Positions 33,961 to 43,028 of a DNA stretch of 64,000 nt are shown piece after piece (the stretch's first letter is position 1; each line of letters begins with the position of its first letter). This DNA is from Lysobacter_K koreensis (GTDB lineage Bacteria > Pseudomonadota > Gammaproteobacteria > Xanthomonadales > Xanthomonadaceae). Under the pieces are notes generated by a model. The model was given only the letters and a program-made list of their open reading frames with translations, was not told the DNA's origin and ran no database searches. The stretch is from assembly GCF_042677045.1 (NCBI RefSeq), contig NZ_JBHTIH010000002.1, positions 620,001-684,000 of the forward strand. Direction: 5' to 3'. Made by a program: the position numbers and the translations under genes.

Positions 33961-34140
33961 CTCGTCATTCCCGCGAAGGCGGGCTCCGCTCTCTTTCGGC
34001 GGAGCCGAACATCCATTGGCTTCCAGCTCTCAAGATCCGACACCACGAAAAGCCGACCACATCCGACGAAACCCGAACGGGGCCACCTGCACGCGACAGA
34101 AGCGACGTCACTGGATTCCCGCCTTCGCGGGAATGACGAG
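33961..34140. repeat. REP-type inverted repeat doublet, copy 1
   Basis: A 180-bp element bounded by CTCGTCATTCCCGCGAAGGC at the left and its complement, ending CGCGGGAATGACGAG, at the right. Inside the left end is a GGCTCCGC/GCGGAGCC hairpin followed by GAACATCCATTGG; inside the right end is GAAGCGACGTCACTGGATT. It fills the gap between MAPEG and sdhB. The same modules occur at 44290-44422 in reversed order. Confidence 0.8.
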
Positions 34141-34146
34141 CATGAA

Positions 34147-34929
34147 TCAAGTCCTGCGCGCCAGCATCAGCTTCTTGATCTCGCCGATTGCCTGCGCCGG
34201 GTTCAGGCCCTTCGGGCAGGTGCGCGCACAGTTCATGATCGTGTGGCAGCGATACAGCTTGAACGGATCCTCGAGGTCGTCCAGGCGTGCCCCGGTGTCC
34301 TCGTCGCGCGAGTCGACGATCCAACGGTAGGCCTGCAGCAGCACCGCCGGGCCGAGGTAGCGGTCGCCGTTCCACCAGTAGCTCGGGCAGCTGGTCGAGC
34401 AGCACGCGCACAGGATGCATTCGTACAGGCCGTCGAGCTTCTTGCGGTCTTCCGGCGACTGCAGGCGTTCGCGGTCCGACGGCGCCGGGGTCTGGGTGCG
34501 GATCCACGGCTTGATCGAGGCGTACTGCGCGTAGAAATGCGTCATGTCCGGCACCAGGTCCTTGACCACGGACATGTGCGGCAGCGGATAGATCGGCACT
34601 TCGCCCTTCTCGCAATCCGCGATCGCCTTGGTGCAGGCCAGCGTGTTGGTGCCGTCGATGTTCATCGCGCACGAGCCGCAGATGCCCTCCCGGCAGGAGC
34701 GACGGAACGTCAGCGTCGGGTCGATCTCGTTCTTGATCTTGATCAGCGCGTCCAGGACCATCGGGCCGCACGCGGCCATGTCCACCTCGTAGGTGTCCAC
34801 GCGCGGGTTGAGGCCGTCGTCCGGGTTCCAGCGGTAGACCTTGAAGGTGCGCGGCTGCTTCGCGCCCGGCGCATCGAAATGACGGCCCTTCTGAATCTGC
34901 GAGTTCTTGGGTAGGTTGAATTCGGCCAC
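34147..34929 (-). CDS. sdhB: Succinate dehydrogenase iron-sulfur subunit
   Basis: Electron-transfer subunit of complex II. The 260-residue protein has a [2Fe-2S] ferredoxin-like domain (CREGICGSCAMNIDG and a later ACTKAI). The [4Fe-4S] and [3Fe-4S] clusters are bound by CILCACCSTSCPSYWW and CHTIMNCARTCPKGLNP. The N terminus MAEFNLPKNSQIQKGRHFD is slightly extended compared with enterobacterial SdhB. Last gene of sdhCDAB. Confidence 0.97.
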   Translation of the reverse strand: MAEFNLPKNSQIQKGRHFDAPGAKQPRTFKVYRWNPDDGLNPRVDTYEVDMAACGPMVLDALIKIKNEIDPTLTFRRSCREGICGSCAMNIDGTNTLACTKAIADCEKGEVPIYPLPHMSVVKDLVPDMTHFYAQYASIKPWIRTQTPAPSDRERLQSPEDRKKLDGLYECILCACCSTSCPSYWWNGDRYLGPAVLLQAYRWIVDSRDEDTGARLDDLEDPFKLYRCHTIMNCARTCPKGLNPAQAIGEIKKLMLARRT

Positions 34930-34948
34930 GTCTTCGACTCGCTCTTGA

Positions 34949-36742
34949 TCAGTAAACGCGCTTCTTCGGCGGCACCACGTCGACGTCGTTGGTCAACGTG
35001 TACATGTGCACCGGGCGGTAGTCGATCCTGGTCTGGCCGTCGTCGTCGACCCAGCACAGGGTGTGCTTGTGCCAGTTGACGTCGTCGCGCTCCGGGAAGT
35101 CCTCGCGGGCATGCGCGCCGCGCGACTCGGTGCGGTTCTCGGCCGAGACCATCGTCGCCACCGCCTGGCTGAGCAGGTTCGACAGCTCGTAGGTTTCGAT
35201 CAGGTCCGAGTTCCAGATCAGCGACTTGTCGGACACCTTGACGTCGGCGAACGAGGCGTTGATCTCGCGGATCTTGCGCACGCCGTCGGCCAGCGTCTCG
35301 CCGGTGCGGAACACCGCGGCGTCGGCCTGCATGGTGCGCTGCATCTTGTCGCGGATCACCGCGGTCGGGGTGCCGCCGCTGGCGTTGCGCAGCTTGTCCA
35401 GGCGCGACAACGCCTGGTCGCAGGCATCGTCGGCGAGCTTGGCGTGCGGCGCGTCGGAGGTGATCGTCTCGGCGCAGCGGTTGGCGACCGCGCGGCCGAA
35501 CACCACCAGGTCAAGCAGCGAGTTGGAGCCCAGGCGATTGGCGCCGTGCACCGATACGCAGGCGGCCTCGCCGATCGCGTACAGGCCCGGCACGACCGAA
35601 TCCGGGTTGCCGTGGCGCAGCTGCACCACTTCGCCGTGGTAGTTGGTCGGGATGCCGCCCATGTTGTAGTGCACGGTCGGGATCACCGGGATCGGCTGCT
35701 TCTCGACGTCGACGTTGGCGAATATGCGCGCCGACTCGGCGATGCCCGGCAGTTTCTCGTGGATGACTTCCGGGCCGAGGTGGGTCAGGTCGAGGAGGAT
35801 GTGGTCCTTGTGCTCGCCGACGCCGCGGCCTTCGCGGATCTCGATCGTCATCGAACGGCTGACCATGTCGCGCGGGGCGAGGTCCTTTACGCTCGGCGCG
35901 TAGCGCTCCATGAAGCGCTCGCCATTGGCGTTGCGCAGGATGCCACCTTCGCCGCGCACGCCCTCGGTGATCAGGCAGCCGGCGCCGTAGATGCCGGTCG
36001 GATGGAACTGCACGAACTCCATGTCCTGCAGACCCAGGCCGGCGCGCAATGCCATGCCGCCGCCGTCGCCGGTGCAGGTGTGGGCCGAGGTCGCGGAGAA
36101 ATACGCGCGGCCGTAGCCGCCGGTCGCCAGTACCGTGCCCTGGGCGCGGAACAGGTGCAGCGTGCCTTCGGCCATGTTCAGCGCGAGCACGCCGCGGCAG
36201 GCGCCGTCGGCGTCCATGATCAGGTCGAGCGCGAAGTACTCGACGAAGAACTGAGCGTCATGCGCGAGCGACTGCTGGTACAACGTATGCAGGATCGCGT
36301 GGCCGGTGCGGTCGGCGGCGGCGCAGGTGCGCTGCGCCGGCGGGCCTTCACCGTACTTGGTGGTCATGCCGCCAAACGGGCGCTGGTAGATCTTGCCCTC
36401 GTCGGTGCGCGAGAACGGCACGCCCTGGTGCTCGAGCTCGATGATCGCCGGGATCGCCTCGCGGCACATGTACTCGATCGCGTCCTGGTCGCCCAGCCAG
36501 TCCGAGCCCTTGACGGTGTCGAAAAAGTGGTAGCGCCAGTCGTCCTCGCCCATGTTGCCCAGCGCGGCGGAAATGCCGCCCTGCGCGGCCACGGTGTGCG
36601 AGCGGGTCGGGAACACCTTGGTGATGCAGGCGGTCTTCAGCCCCTTCTGCGCGAGGCCGAAGGTGGCACGCAGGCCCGCGCCACCGGCGCCGACCACGAT
36701 CATGTCGAACTTGTGTTCCTGGATCTTGTAGGCAGCGGCCAT
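34949..36742 (-). CDS. sdhA: Succinate dehydrogenase flavoprotein subunit
   Basis: Oxidises succinate to fumarate with covalently bound FAD. The 597-residue protein shows the FAD-binding VVGAGGAGLRATFGLAQ, the histidyl-FAD site in TRSHTVAAQGG near residue 45, and a dicarboxylate-binding HGANRLGSNSLLDLVVFGR region. The catalytic arginine region MVSRSMTIEIREGRG is also present. ATG 36742 was chosen; a TTG one codon upstream adds a residue. It lies three bases after the sdhD stop. FAD attachment is presumably assisted by SdhE (33225-33479). Confidence 0.97.
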   Translation of the reverse strand: MAAAYKIQEHKFDMIVVGAGGAGLRATFGLAQKGLKTACITKVFPTRSHTVAAQGGISAALGNMGEDDWRYHFFDTVKGSDWLGDQDAIEYMCREAIPAIIELEHQGVPFSRTDEGKIYQRPFGGMTTKYGEGPPAQRTCAAADRTGHAILHTLYQQSLAHDAQFFVEYFALDLIMDADGACRGVLALNMAEGTLHLFRAQGTVLATGGYGRAYFSATSAHTCTGDGGGMALRAGLGLQDMEFVQFHPTGIYGAGCLITEGVRGEGGILRNANGERFMERYAPSVKDLAPRDMVSRSMTIEIREGRGVGEHKDHILLDLTHLGPEVIHEKLPGIAESARIFANVDVEKQPIPVIPTVHYNMGGIPTNYHGEVVQLRHGNPDSVVPGLYAIGEAACVSVHGANRLGSNSLLDLVVFGRAVANRCAETITSDAPHAKLADDACDQALSRLDKLRNASGGTPTAVIRDKMQRTMQADAAVFRTGETLADGVRKIREINASFADVKVSDKSLIWNSDLIETYELSNLLSQAVATMVSAENRTESRGAHAREDFPERDDVNWHKHTLCWVDDDGQTRIDYRPVHMYTLTNDVDVVPPKKRVY

Positions 36743-36745
36743 CAA

Positions 36746-37138
36746 TCAGGCTCCGAGCGCAATGCGAATGACGGCGAGCACGCTGGCGAGGGCCGCGAGG
36801 ACGCAAACAAAAATGACCGCCAGCTGCGAAGTCACCGCAAGCCAGGGTGTGTGGACGTAATCCTCGATGATCACCTGCATGCCCAGCTGCGCGTGCCAGA
36901 ACGTGGCGATCACGAACGCGACCAGCAGCACCGCGTTGACCGGGCTGGCGATGGCCGCGCGCACGGTCGCGTAGTCGCCACCGATCAGCGAGATCACCAG
37001 GCCGATCACGTAGATCGACAGGAACACCAGCGCGATCGCGGTGATGCGCTGGACGATGAAATGGTGGGTGCCATCCTTCGCCGAGCCCAGACCGCGAGCG
37101 CGCTTGAGCGGCGTGCGCAGCTTGTCGTGCATGCTCAT
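36746..37138 (-). CDS. sdhD: Succinate dehydrogenase membrane anchor subunit
   Basis: A 130-residue protein with three transmembrane helices: ITAIALVFLSIYVIGLVIS, NAVLLVAFVIATFWHAQLGM and LAVIFVCVLAALASVLAVIRI. The heme-ligand region is FWHAQLGMQVIIEDYVH. Start ATG 37138 overlaps the sdhC stop by four bases. With SdhC it holds heme b and the ubiquinone site. Confidence 0.94.
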   Translation of the reverse strand: MSMHDKLRTPLKRARGLGSAKDGTHHFIVQRITAIALVFLSIYVIGLVISLIGGDYATVRAAIASPVNAVLLVAFVIATFWHAQLGMQVIIEDYVHTPWLAVTSQLAVIFVCVLAALASVLAVIRIALGA

Positions 37139-37542
37139 GCGCCACCCCGCTGAGTCATCGCGACCAGCCAGATCAGGGCCGTGAGCACCAGGCTGCCGAC
37201 CACCGAGAACCAGCTGCTGCGGATGAAGGACTCGACCTTGTAGCCCCAGCCCGCGTCCTGCACGAGGTGGCGGATGCCGTTGATCAGGTGGAACGCCAGC
37301 GCCCAGCTCCAGCCGAACAGGATCAGGAAGCCCAGGCCCGAGCGGGTGAAGCGGCTGAATTCCGCCCACGGCTGCGGCCCGGCCGCCAGCGACATCAGCG
37401 CGCAGACGATCAGCAGGCTGCCCAGCACCAGCACCACCCCGGTGGCGCGATGCAGGATCGAGGTCACCATCTGCACCTGCCAGCGGTACACCTGCAGGTG
37501 TGGGGAAAGAGGTCTTTCGCGGGGACGTTCGCGGTTCGCCAT
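37135..37542 (-). CDS. sdhC: Succinate dehydrogenase cytochrome b556 subunit
   Basis: A 135-residue membrane anchor. It opens with RPLSPHLQVYRWQVQMVTSI, the SdhC signature, followed by LHRATGVVLVLG and the heme-ligand segment AFHLINGIRHLVQDAGWGY. Three hydrophobic helices. First gene of the sdhCDAB operon on the minus strand. Confidence 0.95.
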   Translation of the reverse strand: MANRERPRERPLSPHLQVYRWQVQMVTSILHRATGVVLVLGSLLIVCALMSLAAGPQPWAEFSRFTRSGLGFLILFGWSWALAFHLINGIRHLVQDAGWGYKVESFIRSSWFSVVGSLVLTALIWLVAMTQRGGA

Positions 37543-37640
37543 GAGCGACGGCTATCTCGGCTGGGCGGCTGGGCCGCGTGGCGGGGGACGTAGGTGCGGT
37601 TGCGATGCGGCTGCGTGGTGCGGCGGAACGGGATGAGGCG

Positions 37641-37814
37641 TCAGAAATCGATGCAGCGGCCGTTCTTTTCCCAGTCGCCGTAACGGGTCGGCTCGGGGCC
37701 ATCGCGCCCGCCGTGCTCGGTGGCCGGAGGCGCCGGCGCTGGTACGTCCTCGCCGGACGACTCGGTGGCGGAGGTCTCCGGCGGCACGGTGGAAGAAGGG
37801 GATTGGCCTATCAT
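37641..37814 (-). CDS. DUF1674 / SDHAF4-like succinate dehydrogenase assembly protein
   Basis: A 57-residue protein ending GPEPTRYGDWEKNGRCIDF, the hallmark of the DUF1674 family to which mitochondrial SDHAF4 belongs. SDHAF4 binds flavinated SDHA and promotes its assembly with SDHB. The N-terminal two thirds is acidic and proline-rich, without conservation, as in relatives. ATG 37814 was chosen; a longer frame start would add 18 unconserved residues. Its place 99 bases upstream of sdhC, same strand, strongly supports the link to complex II. Confidence 0.85.
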   Translation of the reverse strand: MIGQSPSSTVPPETSATESSGEDVPAPAPPATEHGGRDGPEPTRYGDWEKNGRCIDF

Positions 37815-37843
37815 CACAGCGTTGAAGCTTAAGTCCCGACCCC

Positions 37844-38716
37844 ATGCATGACAACCCGCAGGCCACACCGGGCCTTGCCTTCGCCCTGGCCGGCCATCGC
37901 GTGATCGTACTGAAAGGCCCTGACGCAGCGGCCTTTGCGCACGCGCAGTTCATGAACGACGTCAAGGCAATTGCGCCCGGCCAGTGGCAGTGGAGTGGCT
38001 GGCTGACGCCAAAGGGCCGCGTGATTGCGCTGTTCTTGCTACTGAAGCTGGACGAGCAGACGCTGTGGCTGGTCGTGCCCGACGCCGACCCGGCCGCGCT
38101 GTGCGCGGCGTTGCGACGGTTCGTGTTCCGCAGCAAGGTCGTGCTCGAGGTGCGGAACGACCTGCAGGTGGAAGGCCGGTTCGGTGCGCCCGTGCAGGCG
38201 CATGGCCATGCACTGGCGGCCGATGGCTCCGGCGATATCGAGCTGGACATGGGCAGCGGACATGCAGCGCGTTGCCTGCGCATCACCAGCACGTCGACTG
38301 CGTCGGTGGATGCGCACGCCGACGCACGCTGGGCGATGCACGACCTCGAACACGGCCTGCCGCGCCTGCCGGCGTCGCAGGCCGAGCACTGGACGCCGCA
38401 GCAACTCTCGCTCGAGCGCCTGCGGGCTTTCAGCGTCAAGAAGGGCTGCTACCCCGGCCAGGAGATCGTTGCGCGCACCCATTTCCTCGGCAAGGCCAAG
38501 CGCGGGCTGATCCTGGTCGAAAGCCCATGCCCGCTGGAGGTCGGAGCGGAACTGCGCACGGAGAACACCGCGCTCGGCAATGTGATCGCGACTGCGGATG
38601 CCGACGGGCGACATCTCGCGCTGGTGGTCGGGCCGCTGGACCGCGAATCCTCGCCGCTGACGATCAACGGCCAATCCGTACGCGAAGCGGCATTGCTCGA
38701 CGGCTTGGCGCGCTAG
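37844..38716 (+). CDS. ygfZ: YgfZ/GcvT-family folate-binding Fe-S maintenance protein
   Basis: A 290-residue protein of the folate-binding YgfZ family, needed for normal activity of several Fe-S enzymes in E. coli. The family motif KGCYPGQEIVARTHFLGKAKR appears near residues 200-220 with its conserved cysteine; PKGRV near residue 50 is also typical. It is divergent from the sdh genes. Its TAG stop shares the palindrome CTAG with the stop of the convergent asnB gene. Confidence 0.93.
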   Translation: MHDNPQATPGLAFALAGHRVIVLKGPDAAAFAHAQFMNDVKAIAPGQWQWSGWLTPKGRVIALFLLLKLDEQTLWLVVPDADPAALCAALRRFVFRSKVVLEVRNDLQVEGRFGAPVQAHGHALAADGSGDIELDMGSGHAARCLRITSTSTASVDAHADARWAMHDLEHGLPRLPASQAEHWTPQQLSLERLRAFSVKKGCYPGQEIVARTHFLGKAKRGLILVESPCPLEVGAELRTENTALGNVIATADADGRHLALVVGPLDRESSPLTINGQSVREAALLDGLAR

Positions 38717-40668
38717 CCCGCACGCGGCGGCGTCGCCAGCGCGGCGCGCTGGGCCTGCCAATGCCGGTGCCAGGCCTGGAACATCAGCACGTTCCACAGG
38801 TGCGTGTGCCACTTGCGCTCGCCGCCGAGGAACTGTCGCCACAGGCCCTGGACCAGGTCGGCATCGAACAATCTCTGCGCGCGCAACTGCGCGGGGTCGA
38901 GCAAGCCATCGGCCCACTCGCGCAGGTCGCCACGCAACCAGGCGGTCACCGGCGCGCCGAAACCGCGCTTGCCGCGGTCGACCATCGCGTCGGGCAGGTA
39001 GCGGCGCAGCACCTGCTTGAGCAGCACCTTGCTTTCGCCGCCGTCGTGCTTGAACGCCAGCGGCAGCGACCAGGCGAACTGCGCCACGCGCGTGTCCAGC
39101 AGCGGGGCTCGCGCCTCCAACCCTACCGCCATGCTGGTGCGGTCGACCTTGCACAGCAGGTCATCCGGCAGATAGGTCATGAAATCGGCCAGCATCATCG
39201 CGTCGGCCGCGGTGCCCGCGCCCCGCAGCGGCTGCGGTTCGTCGTAGATCGTCGCAGGCGTGCTCGCGCCCAGCAACGCCGCATCGGGATCGCGCCAACG
39301 CGTGATGCGCTGGCGGTAGACATCGCCGACTCCGCGCGCGCCCATCTCCGCGGCCAGCGCGGCGAAGCCGCCAGTACGCGACGCTTCCCCGTGTTGCCGT
39401 GCCGCGCGCGCGAGCAGCCGCCGCAACGGCGCCGGCACCCGCTGCTGCCAGCGCAGGTTGCGCAACGCGCGCTGGTAGCGCGAGTAGCCGAAGAACAGTT
39501 CGTCGCCGCCGTCGCCCGACAGCGCCACCGTGACGTCGCTGCGCGCCAGCCGGCAGACCAGCGCGGTCGGCACCTGCGAGGCGTCGGCGAACGGTTCATC
39601 GAACATGTCCGGCAGCGTTGGCACCACCGCCAGCGCATCGGCGCCGCTGACATAGAGCTCGCGGTGGGCGGTTCCCAGGTGCTCGGCCACTTCGCGCGCC
39701 AGCGGCGCCTCGTCGTGGTGCGAGCCTTCGAAGCCGATCGTGAAGCTGCGTACCGGCTTGGTGCTCTGCGCCTGCATCAGCGCGGTGACGATGGAGGAGT
39801 CCGTGCCCCCGGACAGGAACACGCCGACCGGCACGTCGGCGACCATGCGCTGTGCGACCGCGTCGCGCAGCAGCGTGTCGAGGTGCTGCTCGGCCTCGCG
39901 GCGGTCGCCGGCGAATGGGGCGGCGATCGCGGCGGTCATGCGCTCGCGCGCGTCCCAGTAGCGGCGCTGGTCGCGCTCCGGCTGGTGCGCGGCGGCGCCT
40001 TGGGCGACGGTCGCGGCATCCAGACGCAGCAGCGTGCCGGGCATCAGCTTGAAGCTGCGCTCGTGGATCGCGTGCGGCGCCGGGATGTAGTCGTACTTCA
40101 GCAGCAGGCCCAGCGCATCGCGGTCGACCGCGTTGTCGAACGCCGGGTGTCGCCACAACGCCTTGAGTTCCGAGCCGAACACCAGCGTGTCGCCGGCCCA
40201 GCCGTAGTACAGCGGCTTCTTGCCGACGCGGTCGCGTGCCAGCCACAGCACCCGCTCCTGCCGGTCCCACAGCGCCAGCGCGAACATACCGTGGCAGTGG
40301 GCGATCGCCTGTTCGACGCCCCACTCGCTCACGGCGGCCAGCAGCACCTCGGTGTCGGAATGGCCACGGAAGCCGTGCCCGCGCGCGACCAGCACCTCGC
40401 GCAACGCGCCGAAGTTGTAGATCTCGCCGTTGTAGGCGACCACGTAGCGGCCATCGGCCGATGCCATCGGCTGGTGACCCAACGGCGACAGGTCCTGGAT
40501 GCTCAGGCGCCGATGCGAAAGCGCGATGCCGGCATCCGCATCGACCCACACCCCGCTGTCGTCCGGGCCGCGATGCGCGAGCTGGTCGCCCATCGCGCGC
40601 GCCAGCTCGGTCAGTTGCGCCGCGCCCGCATCGGGCATCGGGCGCAACAGACCGGCCAAACCGCACAT
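38713..40668 (-). CDS. asnB: Asparagine synthase (glutamine-hydrolyzing)
   Basis: A 651-residue enzyme. The N-terminal class II glutaminase domain starts MCGLAGLL with the nucleophile Cys2, then HRGPDDSGVW, SHRRLSIQDLSPLGHQPM and YNGEIYNF. The C-terminal synthetase domain has the PP-loop FLSGGTDSSIVTALM near residue 275 and SGDGGDELFFGYSRY. Homologues both make asparagine and modify surface polysaccharides or peptides, and the length (over 600) is more like the latter group. The start is three bases after the E1 gene stop, so the two are probably cotranscribed. Confidence 0.88.
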   Translation of the reverse strand: MCGLAGLLRPMPDAGAAQLTELARAMGDQLAHRGPDDSGVWVDADAGIALSHRRLSIQDLSPLGHQPMASADGRYVVAYNGEIYNFGALREVLVARGHGFRGHSDTEVLLAAVSEWGVEQAIAHCHGMFALALWDRQERVLWLARDRVGKKPLYYGWAGDTLVFGSELKALWRHPAFDNAVDRDALGLLLKYDYIPAPHAIHERSFKLMPGTLLRLDAATVAQGAAAHQPERDQRRYWDARERMTAAIAAPFAGDRREAEQHLDTLLRDAVAQRMVADVPVGVFLSGGTDSSIVTALMQAQSTKPVRSFTIGFEGSHHDEAPLAREVAEHLGTAHRELYVSGADALAVVPTLPDMFDEPFADASQVPTALVCRLARSDVTVALSGDGGDELFFGYSRYQRALRNLRWQQRVPAPLRRLLARAARQHGEASRTGGFAALAAEMGARGVGDVYRQRITRWRDPDAALLGASTPATIYDEPQPLRGAGTAADAMMLADFMTYLPDDLLCKVDRTSMAVGLEARAPLLDTRVAQFAWSLPLAFKHDGGESKVLLKQVLRRYLPDAMVDRGKRGFGAPVTAWLRGDLREWADGLLDPAQLRAQRLFDADLVQGLWRQFLGGERKWHTHLWNVLMFQAWHRHWQAQRAALATPPRAG

Positions 40669-40671
40669 CGG

Positions 40672-42957
40672 TCAGCCCCGCGCCAGCACGGCGGCCGCGG
40701 CGACGATGTCGTCCTCGCCCGGGATCACCAGGAACGCGGCACCGGCGAGCGGGGTGTAGGTATCGACCCCGACCACGCGCTGGAACGGGCGGCCGCCGAA
40801 GCCGCCCTCGGCGATCGCGGTGAGCACGCCCTCGCCCACGCCGGCGCTGCGGCGGCCTTCGTCGACCACGATGATCCGCTTGGCGCTGCGCGCCTGTTCG
40901 ACGATGAACGCATCGTTGAGCGGCACCAGCCAGCGCAGGTCGACCACGCGCACCTTCCAGCCGCGCACCTTCTCGATCTCGCGCGCGGCGCGCAGGCTCA
41001 TTGGCACGCCGTTGCCGTAGCTGAAGATGACCAGGTCATCGCCGCTGCTGCCGTCGTCGGGCACGTACACGCGGCCTTCGCCGAGCGTCATCGCCTCGCC
41101 CGGCGCGGGGTATGTGGTCAGCCACTTTCCGTCGCCCGGTTCGTGCAGGTCCTTGGTCATGTACAGCGCGATCGGTTCGAGGAACACGCTGACGCGGCCG
41201 TCGACCTTCGACAGCGCGGTCAGCGTGCGCATCATCGTCGCCGCATCGTCGCCACGCGACGGGCAACCGACGACGAGGCCGGGGATGTCGCGCAACGCGG
41301 TGATCGAGTTGTCGTTGTGGAAATGGCCGCCGAAGCCGCGCTGGTAGCCCAGGCCCGCGATGCGCACCACCATCGGGTTGCGGTACTGGTCGTTGCTGAA
41401 GAACTGCAGCGACGCCGCCTCGCCGCGGATCTGGTCGCAGGCGTTGTGGAAGTACGCCAGGTACTGGATCTCCGGGATCGGCAGCAGGCCGACGTTGGCA
41501 AAGCCCTGCGCCATGCCCAGGATCATCGTCTCGTCGAGCAGGGTGTTGAACACGCGGCGCGGGCCGAACGCCTTCTGCAGGCCCTTGGTCACCGTGTACA
41601 CGCCGCCCTTCTGCGCCACGTCTTCGCCGAACAGCAGCGTCTCGGGGTACTTGGCGAAGGTGTCGTGCAGCGCCTGGTTGATCTGGATCGCCAGGTGCCG
41701 CGGCGGCTGGTTCTCCGGCAGCTTGGCCTCGCTGCCGAACACCTCGAGGCGGCGTTGGGCGTAATCACTGCGCTGGGCCTCGGCGCGCACCGCCTCGGGC
41801 GAGTACGGCGCCAGCGGCGCGATCACGTCCTCGAGCCTGTCGAGCTTGAGCCGGCGATCGGCCTCTTCGGCCGCGGCGAAGCACTGCTTGCGGGTCGCCT
41901 CGTACAGCGCCAGCACCTCGTCCTTCGACATCAGCCCCGATTCGAGCGCGATCGCCGCCGAGCGCAGCAGCGGGTCGCCCGCCTCGACCGCGCACAGCTC
42001 CTCAATCGAACGCCATTCGATCTCGAAGTCAGTGCCGGCGTGGCCCATGATCCGCGTGGTGCGCAGGTGCAGGAAGGTCGGCCGGCGCGTGCGGCGGCAG
42101 TGCTCGACCGCGCGCTGCACGTCGCCGTAGCCGTTGGCCAGGTCGAGGCCGTCGGCATGGAAATAGTCGAGGTCGGGGCGCTGCGAGAAGTTGCGCGCGA
42201 CCCAGCCGCTGGGCGTCTTCACCGAGATGCCGATGCCGTTGTCCTCGCACACGAACAGCACCGGCGCCGGCAGCTTCTGGTAGGCGGTCCACGCGGCGGC
42301 GTTGAACGCGGTCTGCGCCGTGGCGTGGTTGCTCGACGCGTCGCCGAACGAGCAGATCGCGATGCTGTCGTCAGGGATCGGCAACGCGTGGCCCATGCGC
42401 CGGCCGGCCTCGATCGCGATCGCCGTGCCCAGCGCCTTGGGCAAGTGCGAGGCGATCGTCGAGGTCTGCGGCAGCACCCACAACGGCTTGCTGCCCCAGA
42501 CCTTGTGGCGGCCGCCGGAGGCCGGGTCGTCCTTGCTCGCGGCGAAGCTCAGCGCCGAGTCCATCACCGGGTCCATGCCGGGCAGCTTGCGGAAGCGCTC
42601 GGCCATGAAGCCGCCGCTGCGATAGTGCAGGAACGCCGGATCGGTGTGGCGCGTCAGGCGCGCGACCATCGCGTTGCCTTCGTGGCCGGAGCTGCCGATC
42701 GTGTAGAAGACCTTGTTCTGCACGCGCAGCACGCGCGCCATCAGGTCGAGGTGGCGGCTGACCAGCTGCGACTCGAACAGCTCGCGGAAGCCGCGCGCGT
42801 CCAGCGCGCTGCCGTTGAGGATCGCCTCGTCCGGCGATGGCTTGGCGTCGGCGCGGCCGTTCCAGCCGCGCACGAACTCGGTGAAATTGACGTCGCAGAT
42901 CTCGGCCCGGTTGAGGCCTTTCATGCGCGCGGGGATGGGGTTGGGCAGTGTCGACAT
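40672..42957 (-). CDS. Fused E1 alpha/beta 2-oxoacid dehydrogenase (thiamine diphosphate-dependent)
   Basis: A 761-residue single-chain E1. The alpha part (about 50-400) has YRSGGFMAERF, the ThDP/Mg motif CSFGDASSNHATAQTAFNAA and GISVKTPSGW. The beta part (about 425-761) has LFGEDVAQKGGVYTVTKGLQ, FNTLLDETMILGMAQGFA and VDLRWLVPLNDAFIVEQ. This is the branched-chain/2-oxoisovalerate-like E1 layout with both subunits in one gene. E2 and E3 are not in the window, so the oxoacid is unproven. ATG 42957 was taken over a TTG two codons upstream. Confidence 0.88.
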   Translation of the reverse strand: MSTLPNPIPARMKGLNRAEICDVNFTEFVRGWNGRADAKPSPDEAILNGSALDARGFRELFESQLVSRHLDLMARVLRVQNKVFYTIGSSGHEGNAMVARLTRHTDPAFLHYRSGGFMAERFRKLPGMDPVMDSALSFAASKDDPASGGRHKVWGSKPLWVLPQTSTIASHLPKALGTAIAIEAGRRMGHALPIPDDSIAICSFGDASSNHATAQTAFNAAAWTAYQKLPAPVLFVCEDNGIGISVKTPSGWVARNFSQRPDLDYFHADGLDLANGYGDVQRAVEHCRRTRRPTFLHLRTTRIMGHAGTDFEIEWRSIEELCAVEAGDPLLRSAAIALESGLMSKDEVLALYEATRKQCFAAAEEADRRLKLDRLEDVIAPLAPYSPEAVRAEAQRSDYAQRRLEVFGSEAKLPENQPPRHLAIQINQALHDTFAKYPETLLFGEDVAQKGGVYTVTKGLQKAFGPRRVFNTLLDETMILGMAQGFANVGLLPIPEIQYLAYFHNACDQIRGEAASLQFFSNDQYRNPMVVRIAGLGYQRGFGGHFHNDNSITALRDIPGLVVGCPSRGDDAATMMRTLTALSKVDGRVSVFLEPIALYMTKDLHEPGDGKWLTTYPAPGEAMTLGEGRVYVPDDGSSGDDLVIFSYGNGVPMSLRAAREIEKVRGWKVRVVDLRWLVPLNDAFIVEQARSAKRIIVVDEGRRSAGVGEGVLTAIAEGGFGGRPFQRVVGVDTYTPLAGAAFLVIPGEDDIVAAAAVLARG

Positions 42958-42974
42958 CGTCAAGGGTGCTTTTG

Positions 42975-43028
42975 GTAGGGCGGGTTTTAACCCGCCGCCG
43001 TGGAATGACGGAGTGAATCCCGCCCTAC
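42975..43028. repeat. Inverted repeat covering the GST stop codon
   Basis: GTAGGGCGGG at 42975-42984 pairs perfectly with CCCGCCCTAC at 43019-43028; a second small palindrome (GCGGGTTTTAACCCGC) lies inside. The right arm contains the TAG stop of the glutathione transferase gene. It may stop transcription between the two genes. Confidence 0.6.

Noticed and set aside
37984..42978. A 1664-codon open frame on the plus strand
   Set aside because: It runs antisense to asnB and the fused E1 gene, both with full family motifs. Its translation is arginine/alanine/histidine-rich without recognisable domains, as expected from high-GC codon bias.
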